NCBI RefSeq assembly: GCF_004402695.1
Contig: NZ_SOFL01000022.1
Coordinates: forward strand, 33,806 to 97,805
Direction: 5' to 3'
Length of the DNA: 64,000 nt
Source: Cryobacterium adonitolivorans
Lineage (GTDB): Bacteria > Actinomycetota > Actinomycetes > Actinomycetales > Microbacteriaceae
Part shown: piece after piece, positions 1-7,311 of the stretch
Numbering within the stretch: position 1 is the stretch's first letter
How the letters are laid out: each line of letters begins with the position of its first letter
Translations under genes and position numbers: made by a program
Notes under the pieces: generated by a model
Database searches by the model: none
What the model was told of the DNA's origin: nothing
Seen by the model: the letters and a program-made list of their open reading frames with translations, nothing else

Positions 1-156
1 CGGTCCGCGCCCCAGCCGCCGGTTGAGACACCCTCTGACCAGCCGACCGCGCCGCCCGCGTACGGTCAGCCGGCCCCGCCGGTGTCGGCGCCGCCCGCGG
101 GCGTGCCGTCGGACCCTCAGCCGCCGGTCTCCGGCCCGATCGACCCGACCCGCTAA
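1..156 (+). CDS. C-terminal tail of an unidentified Pro/Gln-rich protein (partial)
   Basis: The first reading frame is open from the window edge to a TAA at 154-156 and encodes 51 residues dominated by Pro, Ala, Gln and Val (for example APQPPVETPSDQPTAPPAYG). Such tails are common on actinobacterial membrane or secreted proteins, but no domain is visible here, so no function can be assigned. The 5' part lies outside the window. It converges with the aminopeptidase gene, with a strong hairpin between them. Confidence 0.6.
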   Translation, partial: RSAPQPPVETPSDQPTAPPAYGQPAPPVSAPPAGVPSDPQPPVSGPIDPTR

Positions 157-186
157 CCGGGCTCGCCTCAGCCTGCCCGGCCGCTT

Positions 187-248
187 CTGTTGCCGAAACG
201 GACTTCTGCGGCCCGCATACCGGGCGCAGATGTCCGCACGGGCAACAG
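187..248. terminator. Long branched hairpin between convergent genes
   Basis: Three nested stem segments pair: 187-194 with 241-248 (CTGTTGCC/GGCAACAG), 199-203 with 232-236 (CGGAC/GTCCG) and 205-215 with 221-230 with one bulge. It lies between the stop of the left gene and the stop of the aminopeptidase gene, so it probably ends transcription in both directions. There is no clear T-tract, so the terminator role is inferred. Confidence 0.55.
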
Positions 249-250
249 GT

Positions 251-1798
251 CTACGCCTGGAGCGCCGCCATCCAGGCTTCGACTGCGGCGGACTCGCGGG
301 GGATGCCGGCCGAGAGGTTCTCGGCGCCGGTCGGGGTGATCAGGATGTCGTCTTCGATACGCACGCCGATGCCCCGGTACTCTGCGGGCACGGTGAGGTC
401 GTCCGGCTGGAAGTACAGGCCCGGCTCGATCGTGAAGACCATGCCGGCCTCGATCACGCCATCCATGTACATGTCGCGGCGGGCCTGGGCGCAGTCGTGC
501 ACGTCGAGACCGAGGTGGTGGCTGGTGCCGTGCACCATGTAGCGGCGGTGCTGGCCGTTTTCCGGCAGCAACGCCTCCTCCGCCGTCACGGGCAGCATGC
601 CCCAGGCTGCGGTGTGCCGGGCGATCACGGCCATCGCGGCCGCGTGCACCTCCCGGAAGATCGCCCCGGGACGGGCGACGAGGAACGCGGCGTCCGCGGC
701 CTCGCGGACGGCGTCGTACACCCGGCGCTGCACGTCGCTGAAGGTGCCATCGATCGGCAGGGTGCGGGTGATGTCGGCGGTGTAGTAGCTGTCCACCTCG
801 ACGCCGGCATCCAGCAACATGACGTCGCCTGCCAGAACCGGGCCGTCGTTGCGGGTCCAGTGCAGGATGCAGGCGTGCGAGCCGGATGCCGCGATGGTGT
901 CGTAGCCGACGGTGTTGCCGTCGGCCCTGGCGCGGGTGTTGAAGACGCCTTCGACCAGACGTTCACCGCGCTGATGCGTGCTGGAGCGGGGCAGGTCGCG
1001 GATGACGTCTTCGAAACCGCGGGCGGTGGCCGCGACGGCCAGGCGCATCTGGCCGATTTCGTAGGCGTCCTTCACGAGGCGCAGCTCGGACAGGTCGCGG
1101 GAGAGCCCGGCATCCGCGTCGTGCGCGTCGTTGATCTCGATGCTGAACGGGGCGTCGGAGCCGTTTCCGGTGATCATCTTCTCGGCGGCGTTGCGGAGGC
1201 GCGCGTCGTCGACCTGGCCGGTGAGGAACGGGTCGGCCTCGCGTACGAGCAGGGTTTCGGTGTCGACGCGGCGGAGCACCTCGGCGAAGCCGTCGATGCC
1301 GCGCACGGCCAGGCCGAGGTCGCCGGCGACCTGGGCGATGGAGGGCCGCGGGCCGATCCAGAACTCACCGATCTCGGAGTTGGCGTAGAACTCGTCGGAG
1401 TCGCGGCCGGCGCGTTCCCGGAAGTACACGGTGGTCTCATGGCCGGTGGCGGTCGGTTCGAACACGAGCACGGCGCCGGGCTCGGAGTCGCTGCCCCAGC
1501 CGGTGAGGTGGGCGAAAGCGGAGTGGGCGCGGAACGCGTAGTCGGTGTCGTTGGCGCGCTGTTTGAGGCGCCCGGCCGGCACGATCAGGCGATGTCCGCG
1601 GTGCTGCTGAGAGACGCGCTCGCGCCGGGCGGCCGCGAACGGGGCCTGCTCGCGGGGCGGCGGCACGGTTTCGGCGCGGTCGGCCCAGCCGCTGGAGATG
1701 TACTCCTTGAACCCCTCGGAGCCGGGCGTGGTCGAACGGTTCTCGTTCGAGCGGGCGGGAGGGGTGGGCGCGGTGTCGGTGTCGGTGGAGTCAGCCAT
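251..1798 (-). CDS. pepP: Aminopeptidase P family protein (Xaa-Pro aminopeptidase)
   Basis: A 515-residue cytoplasmic metallopeptidase predicted to remove N-terminal residues that precede proline. The N-terminal part (about 65-230) is the AMP_N domain seen in PepP; the C-terminal part is the pita-bread M24 fold. Candidate dinuclear metal ligands are visible in MLLDAGVEVDSYYTADITRT (two Asp), HGTSHHLGLDVHD (His), FTIEPGLYF (Glu) and GVRIEDDILIT (Glu). The start ATG is preceded by GGGAGAA at a good distance. The gene lies 63 bases downstream of the EEP-fold gene on the same strand and may be co-transcribed. The first 35 residues are low-complexity Ser/Thr/Pro. Family assignment is secure; exact substrate range is not shown. 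Confidence 0.95.
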   Translation of the reverse strand: MADSTDTDTAPTPPARSNENRSTTPGSEGFKEYISSGWADRAETVPPPREQAPFAAARRERVSQQHRGHRLIVPAGRLKQRANDTDYAFRAHSAFAHLTGWGSDSEPGAVLVFEPTATGHETTVYFRERAGRDSDEFYANSEIGEFWIGPRPSIAQVAGDLGLAVRGIDGFAEVLRRVDTETLLVREADPFLTGQVDDARLRNAAEKMITGNGSDAPFSIEINDAHDADAGLSRDLSELRLVKDAYEIGQMRLAVAATARGFEDVIRDLPRSSTHQRGERLVEGVFNTRARADGNTVGYDTIAASGSHACILHWTRNDGPVLAGDVMLLDAGVEVDSYYTADITRTLPIDGTFSDVQRRVYDAVREAADAAFLVARPGAIFREVHAAAMAVIARHTAAWGMLPVTAEEALLPENGQHRRYMVHGTSHHLGLDVHDCAQARRDMYMDGVIEAGMVFTIEPGLYFQPDDLTVPAEYRGIGVRIEDDILITPTGAENLSAGIPRESAAVEAWMAALQA

Positions 1799-1861
1799 TC
1801 GTCCATTCTCCCACCCGCTGGCTTAGAGCCCGCCGGTTCCCCGACTGCCAGCTCAATACAC

Positions 1862-2983
1862 CTACCCGGCGACGGCCGAGAGCGTCGCCACAATGGGCCG
1901 GTGATCGCTGCCGGCGGTGTCCTCCGTGCCGATCACGTTCATGCGCTCGACCTGCCAGTCTGGGGTGGCCAGGACGTGGTCGATGGGGGCGCCGAGCAGG
2001 CTGGGTGCCCAGGCCGGCCAGGTGCCGACCCCGCCGGAACCGGAGAGTGCGGCGGCATCCAGGCAGTCGCCGAGGACGGCGCCGTCGGAGGTGGCCCGCC
2101 CGGCGAAGTGATCGATCGTGGCGTTGAAGTCGCCCGCCATGATCACGCCGCCGACGTCAACGCCGCCGGCGCCGGCGCCGGCGGTCTCGCCGTTGCACTG
2201 CTCGGCCAGCCAGTCCAGGTCGGATCTCCAGTTGGCCATCTCCCACCGGATCGGGGCGACGGCGTGCACGGCGATGATCGTCGGGCCGGCACCGTCCGCG
2301 GGCTCCGCGATGACCGTTGGCAGCACATTGGTGTTGCCGGGCGGGCCGGAGCCCTCGGCCGAGCTGACCGTGTAGTCGCCGAGCTCCGGGCTGATCAGCA
2401 GGGTCGTCGACCGCGCCTTGGAGATCAGGTCGAACGAGACGGTGTGCACCCACATCGGCCGGCCGGCGGCACGCATGGCCTCGGCGACGAGCACGCCGGT
2501 TTCCTCGGTCGTCTCGGGAAGGGTGAGCACGTCGGCCTCCTCGGCGATGGCGAGGTCGGCGATGGCCCCGGCACCGGGGGCGTCGCCGAGGGTGTTCCAG
2601 CTCAATACCGTAATCGCCCCGTCGGCGTCGGCGGCACGGCCCGTGGAGGCGGTGTCGGTATCGGCGGGCTTCGCCGCAACGGCCGCGACCGCCGCATCCG
2701 AGCCCAGACCGCGGTGCAGCAGGATGCCGGAATTGACGGCCCCGAAGACCACCAGGAGCACCATCAGCAGGGCCGTGGTGGCGCGTAACGGCCGCACGAG
2801 GAGCAGCAGAATCGCCAGCAGCGCCAGCAGGGCGATGGCCACCGCCACGGCCAGGCCGCGGAAGGACACGGCGTGCGCGACGACCCAGGCGTTCTGCAGC
2901 CCGGCCAGCTCCGGCCAGGCCAGCACGGTGAGGAAGGCCAGGGTCGCGAGCACGACGACGGTGCGAAAGAGGAAGGAGAGCAT
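1862..2983 (-). CDS. Membrane-anchored endonuclease/exonuclease/phosphatase family protein
   Basis: The N-terminal 110 residues form three hydrophobic segments (LFRTVVVLATLAFLTVL, a central Ala/Val/Leu-rich helix and LLMVLLVVFGAVNSGILL). They are followed by an EEP-fold catalytic domain with VLSWNTLG, LTLPETTEE, MAGDFNATID and a terminal GSDHRPIVATL motif carrying the Asp/His catalytic pair. EEP enzymes are Mg-dependent phosphoesterases acting on nucleic acids, lipids or other phosphodiesters, and the substrate is not evident. I chose ATG at 2983 (MLSFLF); an in-frame TTG at 3025 would add 14 residues. The PHP gene diverges only about 55 bases away, so the two promoters must overlap. Confidence 0.82.
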   Translation of the reverse strand: MLSFLFRTVVVLATLAFLTVLAWPELAGLQNAWVVAHAVSFRGLAVAVAIALLALLAILLLLVRPLRATTALLMVLLVVFGAVNSGILLHRGLGSDAAVAAVAAKPADTDTASTGRAADADGAITVLSWNTLGDAPGAGAIADLAIAEEADVLTLPETTEETGVLVAEAMRAAGRPMWVHTVSFDLISKARSTTLLISPELGDYTVSSAEGSGPPGNTNVLPTVIAEPADGAGPTIIAVHAVAPIRWEMANWRSDLDWLAEQCNGETAGAGAGGVDVGGVIMAGDFNATIDHFAGRATSDGAVLGDCLDAAALSGSGGVGTWPAWAPSLLGAPIDHVLATPDWQVERMNVIGTEDTAGSDHRPIVATLSAVAG

Positions 2984-3026
2984 AGATGAGTCACTGTAGG
3001 CGACCAGGCTGTATTCCCGCGCCAAC

Positions 3027-3032
3027 TAGCAT
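3027..3032 (+). promoter_or_regulatory. -10 hexamer TAGCAT, predicted leaderless start
   Basis: TAGCAT ends six bases before the ATG at 3039, so transcription should begin at or within a base of the start codon. No good -35 element is visible. The intervening GGGGGA could alternatively serve as a ribosome binding site, so the leaderless reading is an inference. Confidence 0.5.
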
Positions 3033-3038
3033 GGGGGA

Positions 3039-3911
3039 ATGGCAGTCGAACGGCGTTCCACAGGTCCGATCGACCTACATACCCACTCCAGCGTCTCCGA
3101 CGGCACGGAGACCCCCTCGCAGCTTGTGCGCGCCGCCGCGGCCGCGGGCCTCGGCACCATGGCGATCACCGACCACGACTCCACGGCGGGCTGGTCGGAG
3201 GCCTCGGTGGCCGCCCGGACCGCGGGCATCACCCTGATCCCCGGCATGGAGTTCAGTACCCGTGTCGGCCACACCAGCATCCACCTGTTGGCCTACCTGT
3301 TCGACCCGTCGGATGCCGGAATCGTCGCCGAGACCGCGCACATCCGGAAGGCCAGGCTCACCCGTGCCGAGCAGATGGTGGCCCGCATCGGCGCCGACTA
3401 CGAGCTCACCTGGGACGATGTGCTCGCCCAGACCACCACCGGCGGCACCGTGGGACGCCCGCACATCGCGGACGCCCTGGTCGCCAACGGGCTCGCGCTC
3501 ACCCGCAGCGAGGCCTTCGCCGGCATCCTGCACTGGGAGGCCGGCTACTTCCAGCCGCACTACGCGCCGGACCCGTTGCGTGCGGTGACCCTGGTGCGTG
3601 CGGCCGGGGGAGTGCCCGTGATCGCACATCCGGCCACCCGCGGTGTCGCCGACGTCATGGCCGAGAGCAGGCTGGCCGCCCTGGTGGATGCCGGGCTGTT
3701 CGGCCTGGAGCTTCGGCACCGGGAGAACAAGCCGGAGGCCACCGCCCGGCTCACCATGCTCGCCGTGAAATACGGCCTGGCGATCACCGGCTCCAGCGAC
3801 TACCACGGCGAGGGCAAGCCCAACCGGCTCGGCGAGAACACCACAACCCCCGAGGTGCTCGAGCGCCTCGTCGCCCAGGGTCACGGCTCGGAGCCCGTCT
3901 ACCCCGAGTGA
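3039..3911 (+). CDS. PHP domain phosphoesterase
   Basis: A 290-residue PHP-fold metal-dependent phosphoesterase. Metal-binding motifs are clear: DLHTHSSVSDG near the N-terminus, ITDHDST around residue 45, PGMEFST around residue 70, PVIAHPATRG near 195 and GSSDYHGEGK near 255. The order fits the bacterial YciV/RNase AM-like group, whose members hydrolyse 3',5'-nucleoside bisphosphates or trim short RNA 5' ends; which activity applies here is inferred from family only. The gene is single, divergent from the EEP-fold gene and convergent with the DEAD-box helicase. No signal peptide is visible, so it acts in the cytoplasm. Confidence 0.92.
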   Translation: MAVERRSTGPIDLHTHSSVSDGTETPSQLVRAAAAAGLGTMAITDHDSTAGWSEASVAARTAGITLIPGMEFSTRVGHTSIHLLAYLFDPSDAGIVAETAHIRKARLTRAEQMVARIGADYELTWDDVLAQTTTGGTVGRPHIADALVANGLALTRSEAFAGILHWEAGYFQPHYAPDPLRAVTLVRAAGGVPVIAHPATRGVADVMAESRLAALVDAGLFGLELRHRENKPEATARLTMLAVKYGLAITGSSDYHGEGKPNRLGENTTTPEVLERLVAQGHGSEPVYPE

Positions 3912-4028
3912 GCCCGTTTCTGAGTCGCTCCGCCCCACTCGCGACGTGCCGCGAAGTACCCTTCACGGGCGCGCACGGGGCGATACCAAGCACGTCGGCG
4001 CAGCAACCGCCGCCGAGTTGAGACAAAT

Positions 4029-4055
4029 GGCCCCGTGACGGGCGGTCACGGGGCC
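4029..4055. terminator. Rho-independent-like hairpin between PHP and helicase genes
   Basis: An 11-bp perfect stem (GGCCCCGTGAC at 4029-4039, GTCACGGGGCC at 4045-4055) with a 5-base loop. On the minus strand it is followed by a modest T-rich run (ATTTGTCTC), so it most likely terminates the helicase transcript, and it may also stop readthrough from the PHP gene. Confidence 0.7.
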
Positions 4056-4088
4056 GTTCGCGGCGGGTCGATGCGAGGGCGGCGCGAG

Positions 4089-5579
4089 TTAGGCCGTGGG
4101 GGCCTGCGGGGAGCGGCGGCGAGTGCGGCTGCGGCGACGCGGCGCGCTGTTGCCGTCGTGGTGCTCGGAGCCGCCACCGTCGTGCGTGCCGGCCGCCGGG
4201 GTGGCCGCGGGAGCATCCGGGTTGGTGCTCGAACCCACGCGCACGCGGGTGCGCGGAGCCTGGTCGGCGGAGCGAGCCGAACCCGAGCGATCGGCGGAGC
4301 GTGCGTCTGATCGGCCACCTGAACGGCTGTCGCTGCGGCCGCCGCGACCGGAGTCGCGTCCGGTGGGTGCGCCGGCGACGGCCTCCTTGATCGGGGTCGC
4401 ACGCAGGCGGCCCTTCGAACCGGCGGGGATCTTCAGGTCTGTGTAGAGGTGCGGCGACGAGGAGTAGGTCTCCTGCGGCTCGGGGGTGCCGAAGTCGAGG
4501 GCCTTGTTGATCAGGGTCCACTTGGGCATGTCATCCCAGTCCACGAAGGTGACCGCGATGCCGGTCTTGCCGGCGCGACCGGTGCGGCCCACGCGGTGCA
4601 GGTAGGCCTTCTCGTCTTCGGGGATGGTGTGGTTGATCACGTGGGTGACGTCGTCGACGTCGATGCCGCGCGCGGCGACATCCGTGGCGATCAGGATGTC
4701 TTTCTTGCCGGCCTTGAACGACGCCATGGCGCGCTCGCGCTGCTCCTGGTTGAGGTCGCCGTGCACGGCAGTGGCGTTGAAGCCACGGTCGCCGAGTTCT
4801 TCGACGAGCTTCGCGGCGGCACGCTTGGTGCGGGTGAAGATCACCGTCTTGCCGCGGCCCTCGGCCATCAGGATGCGGCCGATCACCTCGTCCTTGTCCA
4901 TGTTGTGGGCGCGGTACACGAGGTGCTCGATGTTGGCCTGCATGAGGCCCTCGTCGGGGTCGCTCGCGCGGATGTGGATGGGCTTGGTCATGAACCGGCG
5001 GGCCAGCGCCACGATCGGGCCGGGCATGGTGGCCGAGAACAGCATCGTGTGGCGGGTGGACGGCGTCTGCGAGAACAGCTTCTCGATGTCGGAGAGGAAG
5101 CCGAGGTCGAGCATCTTGTCGGCCTCGTCGAGCACCATCTCGCGCACGTTGGCGAGGCTGAGCAGGCGCTGGCTGGCGAGGTCGAGCAGGCGTCCAGGGG
5201 TGCCGACGACGATCTGCGCGCCGGCCTTGAGCTGCTCGATCTGACCCTCGTAGGCCTTGCCGCCGTAGATGGAGACGACGGTGGTGCCACGGTTGCTCGC
5301 GGCGAGTTCGAGGTCTTCACTGACCTGGACGCACAGCTCACGGGTGGGCACGACGACGAGCGCCTGCACACCGGGCTCGGGGTTCAGGCCGAGGCGCTGG
5401 ATCAGCGGCAGACCGAAGCCGAGGGTCTTGCCGGTACCGGTCTTGGCCTGGCCGATGATGTCCTGGCCGCTGAGGGCGAGGGGAATCGTCTGGGTCTGGA
5501 TGGGGAACGGCTCGAGGATGCCCTTGGCGGCGAGGGCCTCGACCATGTCCTGGTCAATACTGAGTTCGGAAAAGGTCAC
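4089..5579 (-). CDS. DEAD-box ATP-dependent RNA helicase
   Basis: A 496-residue superfamily 2 RNA helicase. Motifs in order: Q-motif (FPIQTQTIP), Walker A AKTGTGKT, PTRELCVQ, GTPGRLLDL, the DEAD box in VLDEADKMLD, SAT, then the second RecA domain with VIFTRTKR, IATDVAARGIDVDDV and HRVGRTGRAGKTG. The C-terminal 110 residues are basic and low-complexity with RGGRSDSRSGGRSDARS-type repeats, typical RNA-binding tails. The start is GTG at 5579. It probably remodels structured RNA in ribosome assembly or mRNA decay. From memory the neighbouring gene order resembles the rhlE (Rv3211) region of M. tuberculosis. Confidence 0.96.
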   Translation of the reverse strand: MTFSELSIDQDMVEALAAKGILEPFPIQTQTIPLALSGQDIIGQAKTGTGKTLGFGLPLIQRLGLNPEPGVQALVVVPTRELCVQVSEDLELAASNRGTTVVSIYGGKAYEGQIEQLKAGAQIVVGTPGRLLDLASQRLLSLANVREMVLDEADKMLDLGFLSDIEKLFSQTPSTRHTMLFSATMPGPIVALARRFMTKPIHIRASDPDEGLMQANIEHLVYRAHNMDKDEVIGRILMAEGRGKTVIFTRTKRAAAKLVEELGDRGFNATAVHGDLNQEQRERAMASFKAGKKDILIATDVAARGIDVDDVTHVINHTIPEDEKAYLHRVGRTGRAGKTGIAVTFVDWDDMPKWTLINKALDFGTPEPQETYSSSPHLYTDLKIPAGSKGRLRATPIKEAVAGAPTGRDSGRGGRSDSRSGGRSDARSADRSGSARSADQAPRTRVRVGSSTNPDAPAATPAAGTHDGGGSEHHDGNSAPRRRSRTRRRSPQAPTA

Positions 5580-5750
5580 GTTTTGACTGCCTGTCTAGCT
5601 CGAAGCGGGATGCGCCCGTCTTTGCTTCAGGCGCAAGTCCACCGATCCTGCGCCGGTGAATGACACCAGACTATAGTGCGCCCCTGGGCAACAGCCCCTG
5701 GCCACTCCGCACCCGCCACGTTATTCGCAACGAAGCCGGGGGCGTGGACC

Positions 5751-5756
5751 TATGCT
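5751..5756 (+). promoter_or_regulatory. -10 hexamer TATGCT, predicted leaderless start
   Basis: TATGCT ends six bases before the GTG at 5763. There is no purine-rich ribosome binding site in between, which supports a leaderless transcript for the ferritin-like gene. Confidence 0.55.
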
Positions 5757-5762
5757 TGGCAG

Positions 5763-6464
5763 GTGATCTCCTGGTTAGGTGAACGCCCGAATCGGGCAGA
5801 GACGCCGCGGCTGTCGGCTCGGGGCGACCGGCGCGCCACCACGAAGGTGGACATCACCGAACTGGTGCCGGACCTGCTCACCTACCTCGGCCAGGCCGCG
5901 TATTTCGAACTGGGAATGTTCGAGAGCCTGTCGACGGCGGTCATCACGGCCCCCACCCTCGCCGCCAAGGAGGGCCTGAGTCTGGCCGCCGGGCGTGCAC
6001 TGTCGAAACACCACGGGCTCATTGAGGAGATCCGCCGCCGCGACGGCGAGCCGGCCAGCGTGATGGGACCGTTCGTTCCCGCACTGGACAACTTTCGTGC
6101 GATCACCGCCGGCGAGGACTGGCAGGAGCTGCTGCTCAGCTGCTACCTGACCGGCGGGCTGCTGGACGACTTCTTCATCAGGCTCTCCGACGCACTGCCC
6201 GGCGATGTCGGCCCGCGCATCGCCCACCTGCTCGGTGAGCACGGTGGCGCCGACGTGCTGCTGCACGAGATCGCCGCGGCCATCGCCGCGCAGCCGGCGC
6301 TCGAATCCCGCCTGGCGCTGTGGGGTCGACGCCTGGTCGGCGACACCCTGCTCGTGGCACGCTCGGCCATGGCCGTGACGCAGGACTCCCGCATTGAACC
6401 GGTCTTCACCGAGCTGATCGCCGCGCACACCCGGCGGATGGACGGCCTCGGCCTCACGGCGTAG
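5763..6464 (+). CDS. Ferritin-like fold protein
   Basis: Encodes 233 alpha-helical residues from the preferred GTG (VISWLGERPNR). An upstream ATG at 5676 would add 29 unlikely residues and skip the promoter. The core (YLGQAAYFELGMFESLSTAV, then KHHGLIEEIRRRDGEPASVM and LLDDFFIRLSDALPGDVGP) resembles the actinobacterial ferritin-like family related to MiaE-type tRNA hydroxylases. Glu and His residues that could bind a di-iron centre are present, but I cannot confirm a complete ligand set. It sits between a DEAD-box helicase and DUF3107, an arrangement widely kept in actinobacteria. The biochemical role is unknown. Confidence 0.75.
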   Translation: MISWLGERPNRAETPRLSARGDRRATTKVDITELVPDLLTYLGQAAYFELGMFESLSTAVITAPTLAAKEGLSLAAGRALSKHHGLIEEIRRRDGEPASVMGPFVPALDNFRAITAGEDWQELLLSCYLTGGLLDDFFIRLSDALPGDVGPRIAHLLGEHGGADVLLHEIAAAIAAQPALESRLALWGRRLVGDTLLVARSAMAVTQDSRIEPVFTELIAAHTRRMDGLGLTA

Positions 6465-6624
6465 CCCAGCGTGGCGAACACCCTCGGGTCGGCGACGTAC
6501 GTGCCGGTGGCGCCAGGCGCATAGCGGTGCCCGACCCGCGCAGCGCACCGCTTCATACTCACCCGATCTGTTCCTCCTGGCCGGGAACTTGCGTGCGCCC
6601 ACATCCGCTCGCGGTGACGCGAAA

Positions 6625-6654
6625 AACACCCCCACCGTGATCGATGGGGGTGTT
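6625..6654 (-). terminator. Intrinsic terminator of the DUF3107-membrane protein operon
   Basis: A 10-bp perfect stem (AACACCCCCA at 6625-6634, TGGGGGTGTT at 6645-6654) with a 10-base loop. On the minus strand the stem runs directly into a T-run (GTGTTTTTC). It lies just past the stop codon of the small membrane protein at 6681. This is the clearest intrinsic terminator in the window. Confidence 0.85.
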
Positions 6655-6680
6655 CTCAGTCGTCAGTGACGAGTGAGTCG

Positions 6681-6983
6681 CTACGCCGGCAGCCCGGTCC
6701 GGCTGATTGTGTGCAGCATCTTCAGGTCGGCGGCCTCGCGGCGACGGCCCAGGTGCACATCCACCACAACGGCTGCGATGGCGGCGACCACGAAGGACAC
6801 CCACCAGATCCAGCCGCCGTCCCACGCCCAGCCGAGCCAGGTCAGTACGACCCAGACCAGCGACGCGACACCCGTGCCGACGGCCGGCACCAGCACGGAA
6901 CCGTGCGTGAGGCGGCGGGGCAGGGCGTAGCGTGCGGCCAGACCGAGCAGCGCGCCGCCGAGGGCGACGAACAGGAGCTCCAT
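6681..6983 (-). CDS. Small membrane protein of unknown function
   Basis: A 100-residue protein with three predicted hydrophobic segments: LLFVALGGALLGLAARYA at the N-terminus, VLVPAVGTGVASLVWVVLTW in the middle and WIWWVSFVVAAIAAVVVDVH after a Trp-rich loop. A cationic tail (HLGRRREAADLKMLH) follows. It begins seven bases after the stop of DUF3107 and ends just before an intrinsic terminator, so it is the last gene of a two-gene operon. No enzyme motif is visible and the function is unknown. Confidence 0.8.
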   Translation of the reverse strand: MELLFVALGGALLGLAARYALPRRLTHGSVLVPAVGTGVASLVWVVLTWLGWAWDGGWIWWVSFVVAAIAAVVVDVHLGRRREAADLKMLHTISRTGLPA

Positions 6984-6990
6984 CGCAGGT

Positions 6991-7215
6991 TTAGGCTACG
7001 AAGCCGACGCGGCGGGAGGACTCGGAGCCCAGCTCGACGTAGGCGAGGCCGATGGTGGGGACGATGTACACGTGCCCCTTCTTGTCACTGAGCTTGAGGT
7101 ATCCGGTCTGCCCAGCGAGGGCGGCAGCGACGGTCTCCTCGATCTCGTTGGCGGGCTGGGTCGTCTCGAAGCTGATCTCCCGGGGGGAGTTGAAAATGCC
7201 AATGCGAATGTCCAC
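6991..7215 (-). CDS. DUF3107 family protein
   Basis: A 74-residue soluble protein beginning MDIRIGIFNSPREISFET and containing LSDKKGHVYIVPTIGLAYVE, the hallmark of DUF3107. It is highly conserved in actinobacteria and usually lies next to the AdnAB and RhlE-type genes, as here. The start codon is GTG at 7215, with AAAGG eight bases upstream. It is divergent from the AdnA-like gene and co-transcribed with the small membrane protein. The molecular role is not established. Confidence 0.9.
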   Translation of the reverse strand: MDIRIGIFNSPREISFETTQPANEIEETVAAALAGQTGYLKLSDKKGHVYIVPTIGLAYVELGSESSRRVGFVA

Positions 7216-7299
7216 GGATGCGCCTTTCGGTTGCCTACCCGCTCAGATTACGACATGCCCCATGCTCGGCCCGCCACGTTCACTGTCGGCGCAACCCGT

Positions 7300-7305
7300 T
7301 ACCGT
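7300..7305 (+). promoter_or_regulatory. -10 hexamer TACCGT upstream of adnA-like gene
   Basis: TACCGT ends six bases before the GTG at 7312, which is followed directly by an ATG at 7315. The position predicts transcription starting at the GTG, which favours the GTG as the leaderless start codon. Confidence 0.5.
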
Positions 7306-7311
7306 TGGACC

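Noticed and set aside
23..2788. Long plus-strand open frame (921 codons) antisense to aminopeptidase P and the EEP-fold gene
   Set aside because: Its translation is Gly/Ala/Val/Arg/His-rich with no domain, and the opposite strand encodes two clear enzymes; G/C-biased third positions create such shadows.
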